A DNA stretch of 64,000 bases, from the NCBI GenBank assembly GCA_021414085.1, contig JAIOPC010000017.1:1-64000 (forward strand). Direction: 5' to 3'. Source of the stretch: Actinomycetes bacterium (GTDB lineage Bacteria; Actinomycetota; Acidimicrobiia; Acidimicrobiales; Ilumatobacteraceae). The position numbers were made by a program, and so were the translations under genes. Positions 60,401 through 64,000 of this stretch are shown in pieces. Below the pieces are notes generated by a model. That model did no database searches. It was not told the DNA's origin and saw nothing but the letters and a program-made list of their open reading frames with translations. Each line of letters starts with the position of its first letter. The stretch's first letter is position 1.

Positions 60401-60912
60401 CCAGCGGTGCGCAGCGCTTCCGTCAACGACAACTGACATCCATTGAGCGACAGTCGATCTTGATCTTGCTGGATGTGTCGCGCAGTCGGCGCAAGTCGCG
60501 CGAATCCAGCCAGCGTGAACGCGGCACCGAGGTAGTACACCCACCACGGCCCCAAGGCGATTCCCATCGCGAAGGCTGCTAACCCGACAACTTCCGACAT
60601 TGCCAATCGAAGGAAGAATCGCGCTCGATAACTCATCGCAAGCGACTTCAGCGATGCGCAATCCAACGGTCGCGGAATCAAAGCCTGTGCGACAAGGGAC
60701 ATGCATCCGACTGCGACCGTCGCCACAAGCGACAGCCACCTCGGTGCGCTTCCTTCAGACGTATCGCCCAAGAAGACCACAACGACGCCCATGCCCAAGA
60801 CGGCGAGGCAGAACGAAATGAACAGGTAGCGAAGAACGACGAGCGGATCGGAGTTCTCGCGGCCCCACCCCGGATCTTCGCCGAGACCCTTGTCCTTGAA
60901 GATGTCAGTCAT
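60397..60912 (-). CDS. Four-helix membrane protein, unknown
   Basis: An unrecognised 171-residue protein. An acidic cytoplasmic head (TDIFKDKGLGEDPGWGRE) is followed by about four membrane helices: RYLFISFCLAVLGMGVVVVF, LSLVATVAVGCMSLVAQAL, SEVVGLAAFAMGIALG and WVYYLGAAFTLAGFARL. A soluble tail with HIQQDQDRLS follows. No family is recognised. Its stop overlaps the B12-domain gene end by 4 bases (convergent). It is 32 bp downstream of the acyl-CoA dehydrogenase gene's stop on the opposite reading side, so it has its own promoter. Confidence 0.6.
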   Translation of the reverse strand: MTDIFKDKGLGEDPGWGRENSDPLVVLRYLFISFCLAVLGMGVVVVFLGDTSEGSAPRWLSLVATVAVGCMSLVAQALIPRPLDCASLKSLAMSYRARFFLRLAMSEVVGLAAFAMGIALGPWWVYYLGAAFTLAGFARLAPTARHIQQDQDRLSLNGCQLSLTEALRTAG

Positions 60913-60944
60913 GAGGGCACGGTACTGCGCGCCGCATTCCCGAA

Positions 60945-62150
60945 CTAGTTACGCGGGACCTTGCTCCACGCAATGTCTTTGTCGCCCCGGGGCTCGCCGG
61001 GCAAGCCGAGCACTTGTTCGCCAAGGATGTTCTTCATGATCTCGGTGGTGCCGCCCTCGATGCTGTTCGCACGCGAACGTAGGAAGCTGTGGCGCGCGCC
61101 CGATTCCATGCCGTCGACCGACAGGTTCTCCGGACGACGGAACGTGAAGTCGAAGTCGACCATGCCGTGTGCACCCATCAGGTCGACGCAGAACTCGGTG
61201 CACACCTTGTTGAAGTCGCTGAGCGCCAGTTTGGCGATCGACCCTTCCGGCCCGGGGTTGCCTGCCTTCGCCTTCGCGCCAGCCCGCGCCGTCGTCAACC
61301 GCATCGCCTCCGACACGCAGTACAACTTCATCAAGTGCTCGCGACGCGAACCGGTTTGCTCATCCTTGGGCAGTGCCTTCCACAAGCGAATCGCCTCGTC
61401 GATCGGCCCCTTGCGACGTGCGCCACCACCGGCCGACCCGATCGCGGTGCGCTCGTTCATCAATGTCGTCAGCGCCGCGCGCCAACCCTCGCCGATTGCA
61501 CCGATGCGGCAATCGTCGGGCACGCGCGCGTCGGTCATGTAGACCTCGTTGAACTCCGCCTCGCCCGTGATCTGGCGCAGCGGTCGCACCTCAACACCAG
61601 GCAGGCGCATATTGAGCGCGAAGTAAGTCATGCCCTTGTGCTTGGGCTGCTCAGGGTCGGTGCGGGTGACCAGCATTCCCCAGTCGGCGACGTGGGCCAG
61701 CGTGTTCCACACTTTCTGCCCGTTGACGACCCACTCGTCGCCATCGCGCACCGCGCGGGTGGCGAGGCCAGCGAAGTCGCTGCCCGCGCCGGGCTCGCTG
61801 AACAGCTGACACCAGCGCTCGGCGCCGGTGAACATCGGTCGCAGAAAGCGGCGCTTCTGTTCGTCGGTTCCGTGGGTGACGATCGTTGGCGCGGCGAGCG
61901 CCATGAAGAACGTGCTCGCATCGGTGGCCTTGGCGCCGGCGGTGCGACAGCGCTCTTCGACAATGCGGTTCAGCTCGGGCCGCACGCCGAGACCGCCGAA
62001 ACCCTCGGCGAAGTGCACCCACGCCAACCCGGCGTCGTAGCGATGGCCGCGGAACTCGCGGTCGTCGGTCGCCTTCGGCGGATGATCGGCGAGCAATGTG
62101 TCGATCGCCTTGGTGACGAGTGCGAGCTGAGGATCGTCGGGGGTACTCAT
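60945..62150 (-). CDS. Acyl-CoA dehydrogenase
   Basis: A 401-residue full-length acyl-CoA dehydrogenase. The FAD region has LFSEPGAGSDFAGLATRA and WVVNGQKVWNTLAH, and the C-terminal helical domain ends IEGGTTEIMKNILGEQVLG. It oxidises an acyl-CoA to the enoyl-CoA and passes electrons to Etf, encoded in the same window. The chain-length or steroid preference cannot be judged. The gene ends ahead of the membrane protein gene on the same strand and may be co-transcribed with the release factor gene upstream (59 bp gap). Confidence 0.92.
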   Translation of the reverse strand: MSTPDDPQLALVTKAIDTLLADHPPKATDDREFRGHRYDAGLAWVHFAEGFGGLGVRPELNRIVEERCRTAGAKATDASTFFMALAAPTIVTHGTDEQKRRFLRPMFTGAERWCQLFSEPGAGSDFAGLATRAVRDGDEWVVNGQKVWNTLAHVADWGMLVTRTDPEQPKHKGMTYFALNMRLPGVEVRPLRQITGEAEFNEVYMTDARVPDDCRIGAIGEGWRAALTTLMNERTAIGSAGGGARRKGPIDEAIRLWKALPKDEQTGSRREHLMKLYCVSEAMRLTTARAGAKAKAGNPGPEGSIAKLALSDFNKVCTEFCVDLMGAHGMVDFDFTFRRPENLSVDGMESGARHSFLRSRANSIEGGTTEIMKNILGEQVLGLPGEPRGDKDIAWSKVPRN

Positions 62151-62209
62151 GGCGACAGTCTCGCCGTCGCGAACCGTCGAGTGCGAGTCCTGGTGCGGTC
62201 GTCGGCGTT

Positions 62210-63817
62210 CTAGGACAGCGGAGTGGCGTCGGCGATGATCGGCTCGAGCGTCAGCTCTGGCTCGTCGCTCCTCAGCCGCTGCAACCGATAGCGGTTCTCG
62301 AACAGGGCGACGAGCTCGCCGTCGCCGCGCGTGAGAATGCGGATGCCGCCGATCTGGCGTAGACGATCGGCCGATGCCTTGTCGGTGAGTCGAATCGCTT
62401 GATATGGCGCCGACAGCAACTCGGTGGGCGCGCCGAACTCGCTGCCCAAGCGATGCACGAAGACCTCGAACTGCAGTTGGCCGACGGCGGCCAGCACGTT
62501 CTCGATGTCGCCCATGTCGGGGTCGCGCAAGACCTGCACGACGCCCTCCTCGTCGAGTTGTTCCAAGCCCTTTCGGAACTGCTTGGCCTTCGCATTGTCG
62601 AGTGGGCGGGCGCGGGCGAAGACCTCTGGTGCGAAGCGAGGAAGCGGGGGATACTCGACCGCCGAGCCGCTACTGCCCGCCTCGAACAACGTGTCGCCGA
62701 TGTTGACGCCGCTGGCGTTGACCAGCCCGACCACGTCGCCCGGGAACGCATCGTCGACCGTTTCGCGGTCGGGACCAAATGCGGTTGTCGCATACTTGGT
62801 CGTCATGTCGCGACCGGTGCGCGAGTTGGTCACTGACATGCCGCGCTCAAAGTGGCCCGAGCAGATGCGAGCGAAGGCAATGCGGTCGCGGTGCGACGGA
62901 TCCATGTTTGCCTGCACCTTGAACACAAACGCGCTGAACGGCGCGGCAAGCGGGCGCGACTTGCCCTCGTTGTCGACGCGTGGCGATGGCGGCGGTGCTA
63001 GCTCGACGACGGCCTCCAGCAGCGTGCGCACGCCGAAGTTGGTGAGTGCCGACCCGATGAACACTGGCGTTGACTCGCCGGCAAGGAACGACGGCAGATC
63101 GAGGTCGGCGCCGATCGCTTGCAGCAGACCGATCTCGTCGATCGCTGTCTTCCATGCACGGCGACTCTCCGGCGGCGGATCGGCCGAAGCATCGGCGACA
63201 TCCGACGATTCCTCCAACGCCACCGACGCGCCGCGTGCGGTGCGCGTGAAACGCGTGTACCGGTTGTCGCGGCGGTCGATTAGCCCGACGAACTCCTCGC
63301 CGCTTCCCACCGGCCAGGTCACCGGTGTCGGACGCAGCTGGATCTGCGCCTCGATCTCGTCGAGTAACTCCAGCGGTTCGCGGCCGGGGCGGTCGTACTT
63401 GTTGAGGAACGTGATCACCGGCAGGTTGCGCGAACGGCAGACCTGGAACAGCTTGAGCGTCTGGCTCTCGATGCCCTTCGCGGCGTCGAGCACCATCACG
63501 ACTGCGTCGACCGCCGAAAGAACGCGATAGGTGTCCTCGCTGAAGTCGCGGTGGCCAGGCGTGTCGAGCAAGTTGATCGTGTGCTCGCCGTACGGGAACT
63601 GCAGCACGGTGGAACTGATCGAAATGCCGCGCTGCTGTTCGAGTTCCATCCAGTCGCTGCGTGCGCTGCGCCGACCTTCGCGGGCGTGCACCGCACCGGC
63701 TTCCTGGACCGCACCGCTGTACAGCAGGAACTTCTCGGTCAGCGTGGTCTTGCCCGCGTCGGGATGGCTGATGATGGCGAACGTGCGTCGCTGGCGGCTC
63801 TCGGCGATCACGTCCAT
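62210..63817 (-). CDS. prfC: Peptide chain release factor 3
   Basis: A 535-residue translational GTPase. G1 is HPDAGKTT at 18-25, G2 is RGISISSTVLQF, G3 is DTPGHRDFSEDTYR, and G4 is NKYDRPGREP. The later domains (FVFKVQANMDPSHRDRIAF in part, and VGQLQFEVFVHRLGSEFG) are those of RF3 and not EF-G. It recycles RF1/RF2 from the ribosome. RF3 is patchily distributed in bacteria. A leftward TAACCT (63827-63832) lies 9 bases before ATG 63817. Confidence 0.94.
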   Translation of the reverse strand: MDVIAESRQRRTFAIISHPDAGKTTLTEKFLLYSGAVQEAGAVHAREGRRSARSDWMELEQQRGISISSTVLQFPYGEHTINLLDTPGHRDFSEDTYRVLSAVDAVVMVLDAAKGIESQTLKLFQVCRSRNLPVITFLNKYDRPGREPLELLDEIEAQIQLRPTPVTWPVGSGEEFVGLIDRRDNRYTRFTRTARGASVALEESSDVADASADPPPESRRAWKTAIDEIGLLQAIGADLDLPSFLAGESTPVFIGSALTNFGVRTLLEAVVELAPPPSPRVDNEGKSRPLAAPFSAFVFKVQANMDPSHRDRIAFARICSGHFERGMSVTNSRTGRDMTTKYATTAFGPDRETVDDAFPGDVVGLVNASGVNIGDTLFEAGSSGSAVEYPPLPRFAPEVFARARPLDNAKAKQFRKGLEQLDEEGVVQVLRDPDMGDIENVLAAVGQLQFEVFVHRLGSEFGAPTELLSAPYQAIRLTDKASADRLRQIGGIRILTRGDGELVALFENRYRLQRLRSDEPELTLEPIIADATPLS

Positions 63818-63830
63818 GGCTGGACGAGGT

Positions 63831-63836
63831 TATCGT
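63831..63836 (+). promoter_or_regulatory. Leaderless -10 TATCGT sharing TA with a divergent -10
   Basis: TATCGT is 6 bases before GTG 63843. The leftward TAACCT (63827-63832) of prfC uses the same TA pair. Confidence 0.5.
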
Positions 63837-63842
63837 TTAGGC

Positions 63843-64000
63843 GTGAACGAAAGTCTGGGGATCGACTATCCGGTGCTCACACTCGATGTCGCCGATCTCG
63901 AGCGCCAGACGGCGTTCTGGTGCGCGGCGTTCGGCTACGAACACAAGGGCGGAATCGCGCAGTACCACGTGCTGGAGGACCCAACCGGCACATTGCCGAA
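63843..64000 (+). CDS. VOC-family (glyoxalase-like) protein, cut by window end
   Basis: The first 52 codons of a rightward gene from GTG 63843, open to the window edge. The sequence LTLDVADLERQTAFWCAAFG followed by YEHKGGIAQYHVLEDPTG is the typical first beta-alpha-beta unit of a vicinal oxygen chelate domain. The substrate is unknown and many members are uncharacterised. It has a leaderless -10. Confidence 0.75.
   Translation, partial: MNESLGIDYPVLTLDVADLERQTAFWCAAFGYEHKGGIAQYHVLEDPTGTLP

Noticed and set aside
60945-62150. Defence or mobile island at the right end
   Set aside because: Acyl-CoA dehydrogenase, prfC and glnS are ordinary metabolic or translation genes with uniform composition.

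Overview
The window is a high-GC chromosomal segment from an actinobacterium, most likely of the class Acidimicrobiia (Ilumatobacter/Microthrix-like). The evidence is a WhiB regulator, a DUF3107 protein, the histidine-phosphatase/DUF3090/SCO1664 cluster, a class E-like sortase, a PdtaS-type kinase, a DUF222/HNH protein, many GTG starts, and a very regular leaderless promoter style (TANNNT 6-7 bases before ATG/GTG). The taxonomic placement is inference.

Region 1 to about 4.3 kb is accessory DNA. A partial DUF222/HNH gene runs off the left edge. Next to it is a row of small single-gene units (an unknown protein, another unknown, a SMI1/KNR4-like immunity protein, a two-helix membrane protein, a lipoprotein) separated by five related direct repeats of about 40 bp. 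This looks like a gene-cassette array, but the repeats are not recognisable integron attC sites. A GNAT acetyltransferase of the AAC(3)-I type and a RibD/DHFR-like reductase follow.

4.3-13.8 kb: a lipoprotein and DtxR-family regulator pair, a DEAH helicase, a translationally coupled SLATT + TIR-transmembrane pair (a candidate conflict/defence module), and the large helicase Lhr. 13.8-15.9 kb: a TetR regulator, and a sortase with extra C-terminal membrane helices coupled to a small membrane protein.

15.9-22.4 kb: a complete System I cytochrome c maturation operon, ccmA-B-C-D-E-F-G-H plus a CcmI-like TPR protein, mostly with overlapping genes. 22.4-33 kb holds mixed housekeeping genes: threonine dehydratase, SixA-like phosphatase, a Mo-oxidoreductase/MsrB pair, an SDR, Mrp ATPase divergent from a SufR-like iron-sulfur regulator, a large membrane protein, and a processive family 2 glycosyltransferase carrying a tandem MshEN-like (c-di-GMP-binding) N-terminus.

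33-48 kb: PfpI and GlxA-type regulator, DUF3107, RfbA, PdtaS-like kinase, WhiB, glycerophosphodiesterase, lipid kinase, electron transfer flavoprotein (etfBA), the phosphatase/DUF3090/SCO1664 cluster, UDGb, an EVE protein, AzlCD, an MFS transporter, and a truncated acyl-CoA-dehydrogenase-like protein.

48.9-58.1 kb: one long operon joins a formate dehydrogenase built from two fused polypeptides (FdsG-FdsB and FdsA-FdsD) to a heterotetrameric sarcosine oxidase-like enzyme (SoxA, G, B, D). Together these would oxidise an N-methyl group to C1 units, and formate to CO2 with NADH formation. The right end has GlnRS, a B12-domain protein lacking the cobalt-ligand histidine, an acyl-CoA dehydrogenase, release factor 3, and the start of a VOC-family gene. 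No rRNA, tRNA, CRISPR or complete insertion sequence was seen, and no gene-free stretch exceeds about 300 bp.
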